A DNA stretch of 64,000 nucleotides, from contig CP136490.1 of assembly GCA_032768795.1 (NCBI GenBank), positions 6,944,001 through 7,008,000 of the forward strand. The letters run 5' to 3'. Under the pieces are notes generated by a model that was not told where the DNA came from, made no database searches, and worked only from the letters and a program-made list of their open reading frames with translations. Positions 17,368 to 29,823 of this stretch are shown here, in pieces. How positions within the stretch are numbered: position 1 is the stretch's first letter; each line of letters begins with the position of its first letter. Origin of the DNA: Tremella fuciformis. Taxonomy: Eukaryota; Basidiomycota; Tremellomycetes; Tremellales; Tremellaceae. Made by a program: the position numbers and the translations under genes.

Positions 17368-19055
17368 ATGTCCGCACCAACGCCCATCTCCGACGAGAGG
17401 TCCGGCCCGGACCTGCAGCAAGACGCCGCTGCACCTCAATCACCCGAACTCACGCCCCCTCCCGACCTTCCAGCGGCATCAGCACCGGCCGATAGCCAGA
17501 CCGAACCAGCAGAGGTGGAAGGTCTGATCGACCCCGACCTCGCCAACCTCCCAGCTCCCCCACCCAACCCCTCCTCACGCGCATCACCAGCTGCCAATGG
17601 GCAAGGGTCAACATTGGCGAGCTTTGCAGAGGCAGCGGCGGTGGGCGCGTCGGCGGATGGGGCTGCGGGCGATGGGCCCAAGGTGACGCTGGGCTTGACG
17701 GAGAGTATCGCCTCGGCGCCCAACCCGAGACATACCGACTTTACCCCGCCCAATTTTGACAATGAGGAGAAGGAGGGAGGGAACGACGAGATGGACTTGC
17801 CAGGTAGCCCGACGAGCAAGGCCATGCGACTCATCGCGCCCCCCAATGCTATGATGCCGGATCCAAAATGGCAAGCAGTGAGTCGAGAGCACCAGCCCGA
17901 CTCCTTTGTGGATAGGACGGCCCGCATCATTGGCCATCCACTGATCTCCAGCCTCCGCCGAATGCCAGTGTCAACCTATTCATCGGTCGCGCACTCCTCT
18001 CTCATGGCAACGACAACTGGCCATTAGTGAGCCGGCCATACGGCGAAGCATGCTCTAGCTAACCACATCTCCTGCCTCGCTCATCCCTCACCTTTACCCT
18101 CATCCTATCCTTTCTCCCACTCTTGTCCTCTTCCTCTGGCCTCTCCATTCAGAAACCCAACGAGATTGTCAACTGGATCAGAAAGCACTACCCGTCAGAG
18201 TGGGATGGAGACGAAGGACGGTGTTCCGCCCACCGTGTCCGGACCTATCTTGCACGAAAAGGCGCCGACATGTACTACGAAAAGCTCAACCAAGGCAGCA
18301 TTGCAGGCTGGCGCATCCGGCAAAATCACCTTTGGCGATTTGAGAACGGTGGATTCCAGGGACGAGGGATGAAGCAGGAGGAAGCAATAGCACAAGCACA
18401 AAAGGAGTCCGAGGCAGCCGTGACAGCCGCGCACAAGCTTGCCGCTGCCGAGGCATTGGCGCAGGGTCACCCTGGCATCAAAGTGTCCATGTCGGCGCCA
18501 GGCGTGAGCGACGGCGCTCCCCCCATGAAACGACCACGCATCAAGGGCCAGGCCCAGACGAGGAGGAAGAGCACGAAGAAGAATGCGCTCGATGACAGTC
18601 CACTCGGGAACGGATTGCACGGAGACGACCATGGCGATCAGAGCTTCTATCAGGCGACCGCCGGACAGGACTTTGGCGTGGGCGATGCAAGTGGAGCTGG
18701 TCCTTCTGCGCATCACGAGCCGACACACGAGGACGATCTCAACCTCGATCCGATGCTCATCGCTGCCGCTGCCGGCCACACTGGGAACGATGACGGGGTG
18801 GATATCAACATGGTGCACCAGGCGATGCAAGCTGCTGCCGCGGCCAATGTCGGACAGATGGACGAGCTGGACATGGGCATCGAGCTGCCGATAGAGATGC
18901 AGATGCACGGAGAGGGCGACGGCGACGAGGAGAGGTATCGCAGTACCGAGGCGTTCTACGGTACGACGGGCGAAGGAACGTATGGGACAGATGGGACGGG
19001 TTACGGCTATGGAGAGGGCCAGCAGGTGTACGGAAACTACCAGCAGGGGACATAG
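17368..19055 (+). CDS. Divergent winged-helix (forkhead-like?) nuclear protein
   Basis: 495 residues from exons 17368..17877, 17952..18026 and 18153..19055. The join gives one continuous folded region, ASVNLFIGRALLSHGNDNWP / LKPNEIVNWIRKHYPSEW / HRVRTYLARKGADMYYEKL / GSIAGWRIRQNHLWRFENGG. Its helix pattern resembles a forkhead winged helix, but the diagnostic recognition-helix consensus is not there, so this is an inference. A KRPRIKGQAQTRRKSTKK stretch looks like a nuclear localisation signal. The N-terminal ~170 residues are Pro/Ala/Ser-rich and disordered; the C-terminus is acidic and Gly/Tyr-rich. Plausibly a transcription regulator. An in-frame ATG at 17119 would add 83 residues of unlikely composition. 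Confidence 0.6.
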
Positions 19056-19598
19056 CGCGACTTGTCGGTCGGTCGGGAAGTCGAAGCGGTGGGGGCGAGC
19101 AGTGGGAAGAAGTACAGTACGACCGGGGGAACTCGTCGTTTGGAAGATCATGTCTGAGCAGCGAGCCTCTTTACAGTGGACGTTATACGTTTTGGTCTTC
19201 GGCACGCGGCATGACGGAGTGGGTTGTACTATCGCATTATCGCATGTATACCCAGGTGTCTCGGGAAGCCAAGTAAAGTAGAGTAGTGACGGAGTGACAA
19301 AAAGACAGGAACGGGGGTGGGACAATGCCGAGCGGACAAGGCGGTGCTTTTCCTTTTAGCGTGTGTGTGTACTCGTGTGTGTGTGTGTGTGCGCGCGCGT
19401 TTCGTCTGCTTCTTTCCCTATGATCTGGGGCCCAAGCGTCCGCATCACCCATCACTCACTGCATCAAGGCATCCATCATGCGGGGGTGACACTCTCCTTT
19501 CTCTCTCTTTCTCTGTTCTACTGACAGCTTCTCACCATCTCACCAGCTGCCTCGCCCGTGGTGACTCGCTGCCCCTGCCGACAAAGGAGACCTTGGGG
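19056..19598. other. Intergenic region with a (GT)n/(GC)n tract
   Basis: Contains an imperfect dinucleotide run of GT followed by GC near 19361-19400. Otherwise C/T-rich leader-like sequence before the next gene. No coding signal. Confidence 0.5.
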
Positions 19599-20588
19599 AT
19601 GTGGGAATACGGCACCTACACGCCGTACGAGAACCCCTATAACATCGCGGTCGTCAACGACATGCCTCCTCCTCTGCCATCAAGCACCACCAGTACAGAA
19701 GCCGAGGAAGCGAAAGACAAGATGCAGCTGCCGCTACCGCCAGCGCTCTCGCCCTTCCACCCCACGCGGCAGATCCTGCGCGCGGGACTCATAGCGTGTC
19801 TGCTGGTATTCGGGCACGTCCTAGTCGGGACGGCCATCAGCGGTGGTATGTCCCTCCTTTCTCCCCGCGCCGCGAGAGGGTGAACTGATATGCGCAGACG
19901 CGCATCTGGTGCGCTCTCTAGGCCCGGCGTTCCGGTCCACCTCGGCGCTGCTCTTCCTCACGCTTCTCTGGCAGGCCTTTAGCCTGTTGGAGCAGGCGGA
20001 CGTGCCTTTTGCGCGGGCGAGTGTGCGCCGATCTGCTCGGGCGGGGAGACGGCGGGGTAGGGAGGGGAACATGGAGGAGACCGAGACCGAGACGGATGGG
20101 CTGGTGTTCAGCATGACATGGGTCGAGTTTGTGCACAATGCCATCCTCCTCGGCTGCTGGGCCAGTAAGTCCCCCACCGTCATCTTATATGGCGGCTGAC
20201 ATCAGGCTGGTCCGACCGCGCGCGTAGCGCCTACACGGCCCTGCGTCTGAATCCCAATGAACTCGGGATGGAATTCGGTATGTCACTCACTTCATATACC
20301 TGATCGTACGGACGGCTGAGTACAGTCGTCCTCCCTGTTGCCGCCACTGGGCTGTTGGCCTGCCTCACCGCCATGCAGGCGCAGCTCTGCCTCGCTATCG
20401 CTTACCACGCGTGGACACAGGGTTTCTCCGCAATTTGCACCACGGCTTTCTGGACAGATCGGACGGGTCACTGGACCGAGCGCGTATGCATCGACCACGA
20501 TCATGGTGATGACGACAATACCGACGAGGACGAGGGAGGCATTTCCGACTCGACGTATCCTGCCGAGAAGGTGGACACGTTGGTTTGA
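19599..20588 (+). CDS. Four-span membrane protein of unknown function
   Basis: 282 residues from exons 19599..19845, 19898..20164, 20206..20277 and 20326..20588. All four closures are in frame. Four hydrophobic segments: ILRAGLIACLLVFGHVLVGT; STSALLFLTLLWQAFSLL; WVEFVHNAILLGCWAS; VVLPVAATGLLACLTAMQAQ. Between spans 2 and 3 lies a strongly basic Arg stretch followed by an acidic ETETETD segment. The C-terminus is acidic (DHDHGDDDNTDEDEGG). No signal peptide and no known transporter motif. I do not recognise the family. ATG at 19599 (MWEYGTYTPYENPYN) is the first in-frame ATG with a coherent protein start. Confidence 0.65.
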
Positions 20589-20799
20589 CAGACACGAGTT
20601 CGTAGGTCTTGGAACTGTCTATAGATACCGGTACAACTCCACCGTTCCGATGGATGCATTGACGCTGCTGCTCGCCGTTCTTCTACATAACAACACATAC
20701 TATGCTCTAACACCCATTATGCCGTGTGTCGTTATTGAAATTGTATCACATCTACCCGTCCATCGCGTCCGCTCATGACTCCTCCTGAGTTCACCCCCG

Positions 20800-23700
20800 C
20801 TATGCAAACTCCCTCCTCGCCCGCGGTACGGAGGGCAACGACGGTTTCTCCACCAAGACTGGCTCGCTCGAGACGGCCGAGCCATCGCTGACGAGAACTG
20901 CCTCCGCGCGACTCGATGGTGATAGGCCGTTCGGCACCGTAGGAATGTCGATGGCTTCGCTCTTGCCGACAATCTGCGTTTTCGCGAGATCCTCCGCCAA
21001 ATCGTCCAGCTCTCCATCCGGCTCCAGGCCAGCCTCCATGCTCATGCTCGGATCTGAGCCTGCAGGTTCCGAAAGATCCGGCTCGGACACAGACTCGAGG
21101 CCTCCATCATCGCTATCACCCCATGACGGCGGCTCGTCTTGTACAGTAAATATCTTGTGCGGCAGCTGCATGTCAGCGCGAGTTAGTGTACGGTAGAAGG
21201 ACCTCACATGTGCCACTCTGGCGCAGAAGTCTTCAAAATCCGCTTCATCTTTGCAGAGGAAACCCAGCAGCATGCTAGGGTCCAAGCCCGACAAGGGGAT
21301 TTTGCGCACTTTTTCGCAATGGAAGGTCCGTAGCTGGGCTTCGGTATACGCAGTGGCATACCACTCAGTTTGAGGATCAACCGTGACAATCGAGGCTGAA
21401 CGCTCTATCGCGTTATCGCTCGTAGTCGAGGGTCGCCGACCAGTAGGAGTGGACATCGACGCCATAAAAGGGTCATCGGAAGCGATTGGAGCAGTAGGCG
21501 TGGAAGGGGTGTCAGGCTGAGGAAGCGGTTGAGGTGGGGGTGCTTGCCGATTGGGGTCAAGACGCGGGGGCCGAGCAGGTCGAACAGTGGCTTGCTGCAA
21601 GTGACTTGACGGAGAAGACGAGACATCGCTTTCCGAGTCAGACAAATCGTCCACATCAACGACATCCAGCTTGTACTTGGCACTGGGACTCGATTTAGCG
21701 GCCTCGCTATCAATGACCACGACCTCTTCCTGATCATCATCGAACATCGCTAGAGGTTTGGGTTGGACCGTAATCGCATCATGTCGGGGACCATGGAGGA
21801 ACGCCTCGGATCTAGTAGGCGGGGCAGGAGGAACGCGTAGCGGGATCGCTGGCCGAGTGAAGTGAGGGTCCAAGTAGAAAAGTGAGCTCGCTTGCGAGCC
21901 GACGAAGTAGTACGACGATGACGGTCGCCCACCAGCAATGCCGACCGACTGGGGAAAGGTGAATAAGGACTTGATGCTGTCGTAGTAGATAGGGTTAACT
22001 CCATCCAGACCGAGACGGATGCCAATGAGGATCAAGACCGCTTTGCCGCCCCAGCCAGAAGGTAAACGACTGCCGGTCGATTGCCGTCGTTTCTCTTTGT
22101 CTACCGCAGCGTCCGTCCACGCGTCCGAAGGAATGCTGGAAGCAGCATAGACGTCAGATCGGTATACTATGCTGTCCGTCGCGGTGGCAACAGCAAGGCC
22201 CGCCGGCGCGAAAGAGTTTGCCAGTGTCCTGATTCGTCAGTCCAGCTATCGATGAATGAGAGAGCACCTCACTTCAGAGCCCCAGCAGCGGTACTTGGAC
22301 CAAACCATTCGCCAACCTCTTTGCCCAACTCTTTACCGATGAGAGCCATACGATGGACGCTGAATGGGCACAAGGGTGATGGGTCGTCCCAGAACCATGA
22401 CAAGATGCGTACATATGTGGCGTGCCGGTCGACCGGTCCGACCTCTGCCAAGGATGTTAGTGGAAAGACGGGCGCTGGAGTAAGACGCCAGTCTACCAAT
22501 CAGCCACGAGAAGCATGCAACCGCAAAGAAGCCTACCTCGCCCAAGGTGCAGATGAATCAGAGCGTTGACCAGCAAGCTCTGCCCTGTCCGCAGCATACA
22601 TCCCCATCCGCTGTCGGATGTCAGTCCGCGCTCCTCTGCCGACCTGGATGTCCACGCCCAGGGTGATGTGGAAGGTCTTGATGGTAGGGAAGTTGCGGCA
22701 AGGGTTCTGGCGGGTGGGAGAGTGGTCACAGCGTCTGTGGCGGGGCCGAATGCGGAGAAGTAAGATTCGGGGGAGGGGATGAGGGTATCTGGAGGAAGTG
22801 AGAGGATAGGAGCATATTGTGAGCGATATGTGAACCAGACACGAGATGTGAAGTCTTCGTAGACTGAGGACTGTCAGATCACGTTAAGCGGCCAGCTCGC
22901 GCACTCACACTGCTCTGGCCATTTAATCACTTCTTTCTCGCGCCGTTCCCTCTTTGCCCTGCCAGGACTCTCCGCTGCACCCGGCCGACCATCGATATCC
23001 TTGCTCGGAGACCCAGCGGGCAGAGCAAGAGACACAGTTGAAGAAGAAAAGATCCCTCCCAGGCCTTTCTGCGGGGAGGTAGTCGCAGCTGCCGCATTCG
23101 ACTTTCTCGACCATGCAGTTGGACGCAGCCCACCGTGATCAAGCTTGGCTGGAGGTGACGGCTTGCCTGAAGATCCTGAGCCTCTTCGCTCGGTCTCCGC
23201 TTCCCCTTCCAAAGGCACACTGCTAGACTTGCCGCCGGGCGTAGTCGGGCGCCAACCAGGATGGCCCACCCCCATGACCCAAATGGTATCCGGACACTTG
23301 TCCGGCTGCGCTTCCGAGTCAAGGAGATTGCGCATGCCATCTACTGCTTTTCGACGAGCGGCATCGAGGAAGCTCGCGGCGGCTGACGGGCCTTTGCGAG
23401 CCGGTGAAGGCGGGTTGACAGCAGAGGTCGACCCATTGGCAACTTGAGTGTCATTCGCATAGGATGATGACGGAAGAAGATGCGAGAACCAGGACGACAT
23501 GCGAGAGGGAAAGTTGTCGCCCGACCGTGCCTGTGCCATGTCCGGCGGAGCTGGTTGAGGTAGCGCGCGGCGTGACAGGGTGGGCACCGATGCGCTCAGG
23601 TTGGCCATTTGTCGCTGCGGTATGGGAAGATGGTTGTCGAGCGGGGACTCGCGGTTGGAGGATGTGCCAGAACGTACAGAGCTCGGTGCTGCCCATGAAC

Positions 23701-24397
23701 TCTGCGAGTCCTGGGATCTGCGCCTCGCGTGATTGATCCATGGTGGAGAGATGGAACGAGAGCCGTTTGCGGGAGGCGGTACACGATTATTTCGTGCCGA
23801 AGTCGAGTCATTGGACGTGGCTGAAGAGTAGGAGGCCTGACGTGTACCTGCGACATGCAATGAGGATGAGCTGCTGGGGGTGGCAGCGCCCGAAGAGTCG
23901 CCCTCGGCCGACCGGTCTCTATCCCTGCTAAAAAGGCGCGAGGTCTTCTTCACCAACTGCCGGCCTTTAGACGGCTTCTTCTCCCGTTCTCGCGAGGGCA
24001 CTTCGGTGAGTTGCGAATCGAACAAGGGCTGTTCGGCTTCCAGCGGGGAAAGTATCTCCTGGCTGCCGGATAAGGGCGAACCGTTCTGGTCCGCCGATCT
24101 CCCTGGCACAGACTCTCCCTCTAAGGTCCACTCCTCGTCTTCTCCCCCCGCCCCATTGGTGCTGGGGTAATCTCGGCCCTTATCCCGCTTTATCCTCAGC
24201 TTCCTGGAGGCGGCACCAAGTGAACGGCCTTTCGGTGGCGGTATGCGGTCTGGTGGTGGGGGCGGAGGGAGATTGGGGTGAGGACGGGCCGGTTCGTGCA
24301 CGTTGATCGTGGGTATTGGGTGGGAGGAAGATGACGCGTGGGAGGACGAGGCGGACGAGGTCGATGTAGGGGACGTGGTGGGGTGGAGCGACGGCAT
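20800..24397 (-). CDS. ATG4: Autophagy cysteine protease Atg4
   Basis: Processes and deconjugates Atg8 during autophagosome formation. Exons 22909..24397, 22537..22863, 22273..22444, 21208..22228 and 20800..21165 give 1,124 residues. The peptidase C54 core is split over exons 2-4: [19 protein letters not shown], then [19 protein letters not shown] (catalytic Cys about residue 585), the [20 protein letters not shown] segment, and [18 protein letters not shown] followed by [10 protein letters not shown] (catalytic Asp and His). A C-terminal block has [24 protein letters not shown] and [13 protein letters not shown] ~500-residue disordered Ser/Pro-rich N-terminal extension and a long insert after the DPH motif make it more than twice the length of yeast Atg4, as in other tremellomycete orthologues known to me. 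Confidence 0.93.
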
Positions 24398-24998
24398 GAC
24401 CGGTGTCGCCAGCGACGCGGCCGCTCACTCTCACTGCGCAATCAGCGCAAGAACAGCGGCGCGTTGCGGATGCTGCATCGCCTATGGACGGACTCGGGAC
24501 TCACAAATGGACGCCCGGGCGTATCTCCTGCGCTGTTCACTTCAGGATCATTCGATGATGCAAGAGTCGGACTGATGATGCGTAAAGACTTGATGCGGCG
24601 CGTGACACAGCGCGAAGATGAGTGATGCAGCCGCGGTTGGTCAATTGTCAAGCGCGTTCTTTTCGTGATGCAGTCGTCTCGGGGCGTTGGTGAGAATGAG
24701 TCGTGTGTGTCGAGCTGTACAACAGTGATGCGGGAGACGGTGATGATGTCGAGAGGGGAGTGATGAGCGTGAATGAGGGAGAGGAGAGGGATGTGCTATG
24801 TCTCTACTGTGCGCACAAAGAGGCGACCCATAGCCAGGGTGGGTGGCCAAAGACAATGACGTGTCTTTGCCTTCGGCTCGAGAGGCGTTCCGGACTAACT
24901 TGACACGGTGGCACGTGGTCGATGGTGCCCCGCTCAGAAGCACCTCGCCGGGTCTGCTGTGCGTGCAGTTGCAGTTGGCGTTGTCCTGATGCATCGAC
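24398..24998. other. Intergenic region between ATG4 and GH128 copy 1
   Basis: 600 nt. No exon encoding a signal peptide for the downstream glucanase could be found here in any phase that joins to its first exon. Otherwise nothing recognisable. Confidence 0.4.
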
Positions 24999-26018
24999 AT
25001 GATGAAGCTCGGCTCTCGAGGCAAGGTGAGTGTGAGACAAAGCTCGTTGAGACTGATTGATCAGGGTGGCATCAGCTGGCCTGTACAAGAGCGCACTTCG
25101 GATCCGGTCGCCAAGTTCTTCCACTCTGGATCAGTAGGTGGTCGTAGTAGTCGGGGAGGGCGCATGTGGCTGAACCCTCGAGAAGCTATCATGGCACTGG
25201 AACTGGAACAAGAACTACCAGGAGCTTCTGCCAGAGACATCTCCTGGTCTGACAATTGACGCCGAATTTGTGCCGATGATGTATGTGCAGAAATGGTGCA
25301 GCAGCAGGAGGCTGAGCGCAGATTCGCCCCTGATCACGTCGACAACGGGTACACTCTTCAGCCGGGATGGAGATTCTTGCTCGGCTTCAATGAGCCCGAT
25401 CATGATGATGCTAGCGTAGCGACAGCCGTCTCGCCTGCAGTGGCGGTCACTGGGTCAGCATACCCACCCATGTTTGGAGGTCGAGCTGATGGGAAGATGG
25501 AAGCAGATCGCGGCCTTACGCACTTCTTCAGAGCAGAAGCTCATCTCTCCCGCGATTGCGTGGAACGTACATTGGCTCAAGGTCAGCTTCTGCCGTTGTA
25601 TGGACTCGCAAGCTGACTGCGGAAGGAATTTCTGTCCATGCTCGAACCGTCAGAGCAGCCGAGCATCCTCGCTGTGCATATATACACAACGACTTTCGAC
25701 TCTTTCCGAGGCAAAGTGGAAGAGTACCACCGGACCTTCGGTCTACCAATCATCGTTACGGAATTCGCAATGACTAGCTTCGACCCAAATGTGCCGCCCC
25801 CAAAGAACCAGCAAGAAGTGCACGACTTCATGGGCCAAACAACCGCGTGGATGGACGAGACGGACTACATCGTGGCGTACAGCTGGTTCGGCGCCGTACG
25901 CGACCCGTACAACCTGCATGGCGTACACCCCTTCAACCGCCTCATGGACGAGCAGGGCGGGGTGACCCCTCTGTCAGCCGCACCGATTCACTGGCCCGAG
26001 TCAGAGTCGCTGATCTGA
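24999..26018 (+). CDS. GH128-type glycoside hydrolase, copy 1, lacking a visible signal peptide
   Basis: Endo-beta-1,3-glucanase family GH128 (Asl1-like, Glyco_hydro_cc). Exons 24999..25025, 25065..25133, 25186..25280, 25322..25453, 25497..25581 and 25626..26018 give 266 residues. Conserved path: GGISWPVQERTSDPV, SWHWNWNKNY, ITIDAEFVPM-like, FLLGFNEPDHDDAS (acid/base Glu), WKQIAALRTSSEQKLISPAI, LAVHIYTTTFDSF, GLPIIVTEFAMT (second catalytic Glu), YSWFGAV and NRLMDEQG. The other three copies start with a signal peptide ending in a (S)GK codon before the same phase-0 intron. Here the exon is only MMKLGSRGK with a stop just upstream, so the secretion signal appears lost, or a distant exon was missed. 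Confidence 0.78.
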
Positions 26019-26480
26019 CAGGGGACATCAATATATCAACGGAGGACACGCCTGACCGGGGCCCATGGGCGGCTGCCGAGGTGCCGATCATCAAGATGGG
26101 CTAGAGATCCTCACTGTCAATCGATAGTCCCTTCATCTTGGCCAGACCATGGCTGTCGGTCAGAGCTCTTCGGTCGAGTTGCTCCTTTGCGTCAGGTCGA
26201 GGAGGTGGCTTGGCAGATTGGGTCAGGAGGGATATGGGAGGTGGTCAAAGGATATAAGCCAGGCTCGGGTCACATCATGGCGATCCTTTAATAGCAACGG
26301 TCGAGGTTATGCCTGCGAATAGGATAAATGCGTGCGCAGCTGGCAGCATACACCGGCCACCTCCTCTCGTTCAAGGCACTGTGCTGGACACTTGCCGACG
26401 TAGGTTTACATACATAGCTACATAAGTCAGTGCCGGTCACTGCTTTACTTTACCTGGTCGTATAACGCCCTTGTATCCAG
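26019..26480. other. Intergenic region before GH128 copy 2
   Basis: 460 nt, with GGATATAAGCC near 26250-26262 as a TATA-like element. No coding signal. Confidence 0.4.
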
Positions 26481-27753
26481 ATGATTGCTCTGAACTACAT
26501 CGGCCTCGCGCTGGTCGCGAGTGTCGCGCACGCACTTCCCAATGCAGTCAAGCGCTTCTCAGGCAAGGTACAGTGCTTGCTTGCCGTGTCAAATGTGTGC
26601 TGAGGATTACAGGCAGGTGTCAGCTGGCCGGTCCAAGCGCCCGAAGCCTCGCCCCTCGTGAGCCTCTTTGGCGCCGGCTCAGTCAGCCTTTCCTTTATGC
26701 CTAGAGGACTACACTGACAAAGAGGCCCTGACCTGGTGGTACGACTGGAACAAGAATGCTGGAACGTTTTTGACGGGCACGGCAGCTCTCTCGGCGGAGT
26801 TTGTGTCGATGTGGTGCGTCGCTCCCGCTCCTAAAGACCCCAGTCAATATTGATGGCAGCTTCGACGCAACGTGCGCTACGAACGGCGTGGCGTATGATC
26901 CCACGACCAACATCCTCCTCGGCTTCAATGAGCCTGGTCAGTTATCATTCCAGAGGGAGGGCGAGGGCTGATTGAGGAGATAACGACAAGTGTGCCAATC
27001 TGAGCCCTGCCGCCGCGGCAGCTGCGTAAGCCAAGCAACATGACAGACCAGGAGGGATTTTCTGAGACCAGATGGCCCGGAGTGGTGGCGAATGCCCGAG
27101 CAGCCCGACCCGGTATAAAGCTCGCCGCGCCGGCCGTAATGATGTTCGCCGACAAGTGGTGGATCGACGTGAGCATTCCTCCCTTATGTGCAGAGCTGGG
27201 CAACTCGAACTGAGATTGACTTTCAGCAATTCTTCGCGGCCATCTGCCCTTCCGGCTTGGCGGGGTGTGATGTCGCCCCTGACTATCTCGCCGTACATGC
27301 GTATTCGCTGGCGGTCGCCGACCTGCAGACGGAGCTCAACAGCTGGCATGGGGCGTACCCCACCCTCGATGTCATCGTCACTGAGTTTGCATGCACTGTG
27401 GGCCTTCTTCGCGCGCTGGGTAGTTTGGAGCTGATCGCAGACGTTTGGCGGGGCTGTGCCAACTCTTCAGCAGGTCAAGCAGTATATGAGTGAGTATGCT
27501 TAGCCGAACACTGGACTGGGCTGAGACGCAGATGACGCTGTGACCTTTCTCGACGCCACGCCATGGATCGTGTGAGCATTGAGCACTGAGCATGAGACGA
27601 AGACCACAGCTGACGAGCAGCAAGTACGCCTGGTTCGGCGCGACCAATGTGGCCAGCACGCTAGTCGGCGTTGCCCCCGTGAACCGCCTGATCGATGATA
27701 CTGGCGCAATCACCGATCTCGGCACGCAGTATCGCAACGGCGGCCTTCTGTAA
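26481..27753 (+). CDS. Secreted GH128-type glycoside hydrolase, copy 2
   Basis: 285 residues in ten short exons: 26481..26567, 26613..26681, 26725..26813, 26860..26936, 26980..27025, 27072..27168, 27227..27397, 27441..27489, 27532..27571 and 27621..27753. Signal peptide MIALNYIGLALVASVAHALP. Core: AGVSWPVQAPEASPLVSLFG, TWWYDWNKNAG, ILLGFNEPDNDKCANLSPAA, WPGVVANARAARPGIKLAAP, CDVAPDYLAVHAYS, LDVIVTEFACT and YAWFGATN. Both catalytic glutamates are present. It has the most introns of the four copies. Several positions are shared with them in the same phase (after the signal exon, after the 69-nt second exon, before the WK/WP motif), which fixes common ancestry. Likely acts on wall beta-1,3-glucan. 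Confidence 0.85.
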
Positions 27754-28416
27754 GGTCATGCTTGTAGAGGTGCAGTGCAACGCCAAGGTGCCACTGCCAC
27801 AGTGTGCGATCTCGTTTGCTCGGCATGGCAAGAAGCGGGGAAAGGGGGCTTGCCGCATGCAACCTGTAACCTGGTTCCTGAAACCGTCCGCCGACGCATG
27901 CCCCGTTGCTATTACCATCCCATGAGCTGCTCACAGCAGTGAGGGCAGCGCGCGAGCAGTGAGTGACGGGAGTGAGGTGACGCCAAGATAGTTATGCTTT
28001 CTGGTTCCGGTCATCTCCTGCAAGAGAGTCATACTCGCTGTGCTGTTGTTTGTCGATGGGTAAAGAGAAAGAGAAAGAGGCAGTGTTTGTGTTGACGGAT
28101 GCGAAATGTGTATCGCCGAGCTTTTTCAGGGATCCAGGGTAAATCGTGTCCGATGGCGGCGGCAATTCGGTGCGGCTCTCCCCTTTCCCTCCTTTGGTGA
28201 ACCCTGAACGGCCCGTTTAAAGTCGCCGCCGCCGTCGTCCACATGGTCAACCGAAGCTCTATACCGAGGAGGGGGGGGGAAGTGAGCGAGATGGTATACA
28301 GGCATGACAGGATGGTGTCAAACATCTCTTTCTTCATCTCTTCTTCCATCTCCTCCCCACCCCTCCTCAACCTCTGTCGCGCTCTTGTCGACCGGATCTG
28401 AGCTGCTCCCATCAAC
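27754..28416. other. Intergenic region before the chitin deacetylase
   Basis: 660 nt. C/T-rich near 28320-28400, a leader-like composition. No gene recognised. Confidence 0.4.
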
Positions 28417-29823
28417 ATGCGGTCCGACGTCAAGCTGGCTGCTCTTCTCCTCTGCGTCTCGGCTTTGAGCTCGGCCCACCCACTGGACACGGACAGCATG
28501 TACCAGGCTCGCGACTCGCCCATCGCTGCCCTCTTCTCCAAACGGACGCCCAATCCCAGCGACTCGAGTGCGTCTGTCTCATCACCTTCAGATCCGCTGT
28601 TGACGTTCAGACTTTACCGCCAACTACCCCGCGGCAGGCGCAACCCCTCAGACGAGCAGTATCCCCTCGGCATGGCTCACACGACTGAGCCAGATCACCC
28701 TTCCCAACGTATCCGTCTCGACCCAGAACAACGGATACCCCACATACCCCAACAGCGAGCCGGGTCAGGACTCGACCATCTGTTCCTTCACTTACGAATG
28801 CCACGACGACGGCGATCTGTACCAGCCCGCCAACGGCACCTTTGCCCTGAGCTTTGATGACGGCCCCGGAGATGCCAGCCCGACGCTCTACAGCTACCTC
28901 CAGAACAACAGCATCTCGGACAAGGCTACGCATTTCATGATTGGCGGGAACATCCTCTACTCGCCGACGGTCATGCAGCAGGCGTTCAGCGAGGGTGGAC
29001 ACATTGCGGTGCACACCTGGTCGCACCCTTACAGTGCGCACAGACTCTCCAGCCTTTGCTCGGCTGACCAGTAGTGACGACCCTGACCAATGAGCAGGTG
29101 GTGGCTGAGCTTGGCTGGACCATGCAGATCATCTATGACCTGACAGGCGGTCGCTTGGCAAAGTGTATGTCCCTATTGTTCGCTCCAGCAATTATGTGCT
29201 CACTCCCAGTCTGGCGCCCTCCCTACGGCGATGTGGACAACCGAGTACGTGCGATCGCCAAGCAGGTCTTCGGTCTCGAGACGGTCGTCTGGGATCAAGA
29301 CACTGGCGACTGGGCTATCGGCTCCGACCCAAACTACACCCCTCAGTCGGTCCACAACGCCTACGTCGGCTGGCTGTCGGACGCCGGCAAGCCGGGCCTG
29401 CTTGTCCTCGAACACGAGATCGCCACCACCGAGGTCGATGTCTTCCTCGACATCTACCCTTACATGGTCCAGTACGGATGGAACGTCCAGAACGTCGCCA
29501 ACGCGTTCAACCTGTCCATGTATCAGAATGCCAACAGCGACACGGACACTCCTGAGAGTGCGACGGTCGGGACTGGGCCGGTCACCATCGGTCAAACAGC
29601 CACCAGCTCTTCAGCAGCACCAAGTTCCACCTCGGCCAGCTCAACAGCCAACGCCATCGCCAGCACATCCGCTGGCTCTAGTGCCAGCGCTAGCGGATCT
29701 GGCGCGAGCGCCAGTGCTAGCGCATCCGCCAAGTCCAGCGCAACTCGGCACTTCGCTTCGCCCATCGTGCCCCTGCTTGCGGCTTTGGCGATTCCTCTCG
29801 TGACCCTTGTCTCCTTTGCATAG
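28417..29823 (+). CDS. GPI-type chitin deacetylase
   Basis: Polysaccharide deacetylase (CE4) that converts chitin to chitosan in the wall. Exons 28417..28567, 28611..29033, 29075..29164 and 29210..29823 give 425 residues. Signal peptide MRSDVKLAALLLCVSALSSA. NodB motifs: 1, ALSFDDGPG (catalytic Asp pair); 2, HIAVHTWSHPY (metal His); 3, FWRPPYGDVDNRVRAIA; 4, TVVWDQDTGDW; 5, GLLVLEHEIA. After the catalytic domain there is a Ser/Ala/Thr-rich stretch of about 80 residues and a C-terminal hydrophobic tail (PIVPLLAALAIPLVTLVSFA), the layout of a GPI-anchored protein. It lies between GH128 copies 2 and 3, suggesting a wall-remodelling neighbourhood. Confidence 0.92.

Noticed and set aside
18195..19325. 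376-codon open frame on the minus strand
   Set aside because: Antisense to the third exon of the winged-helix-like gene; composition is atypical and no motif is present.
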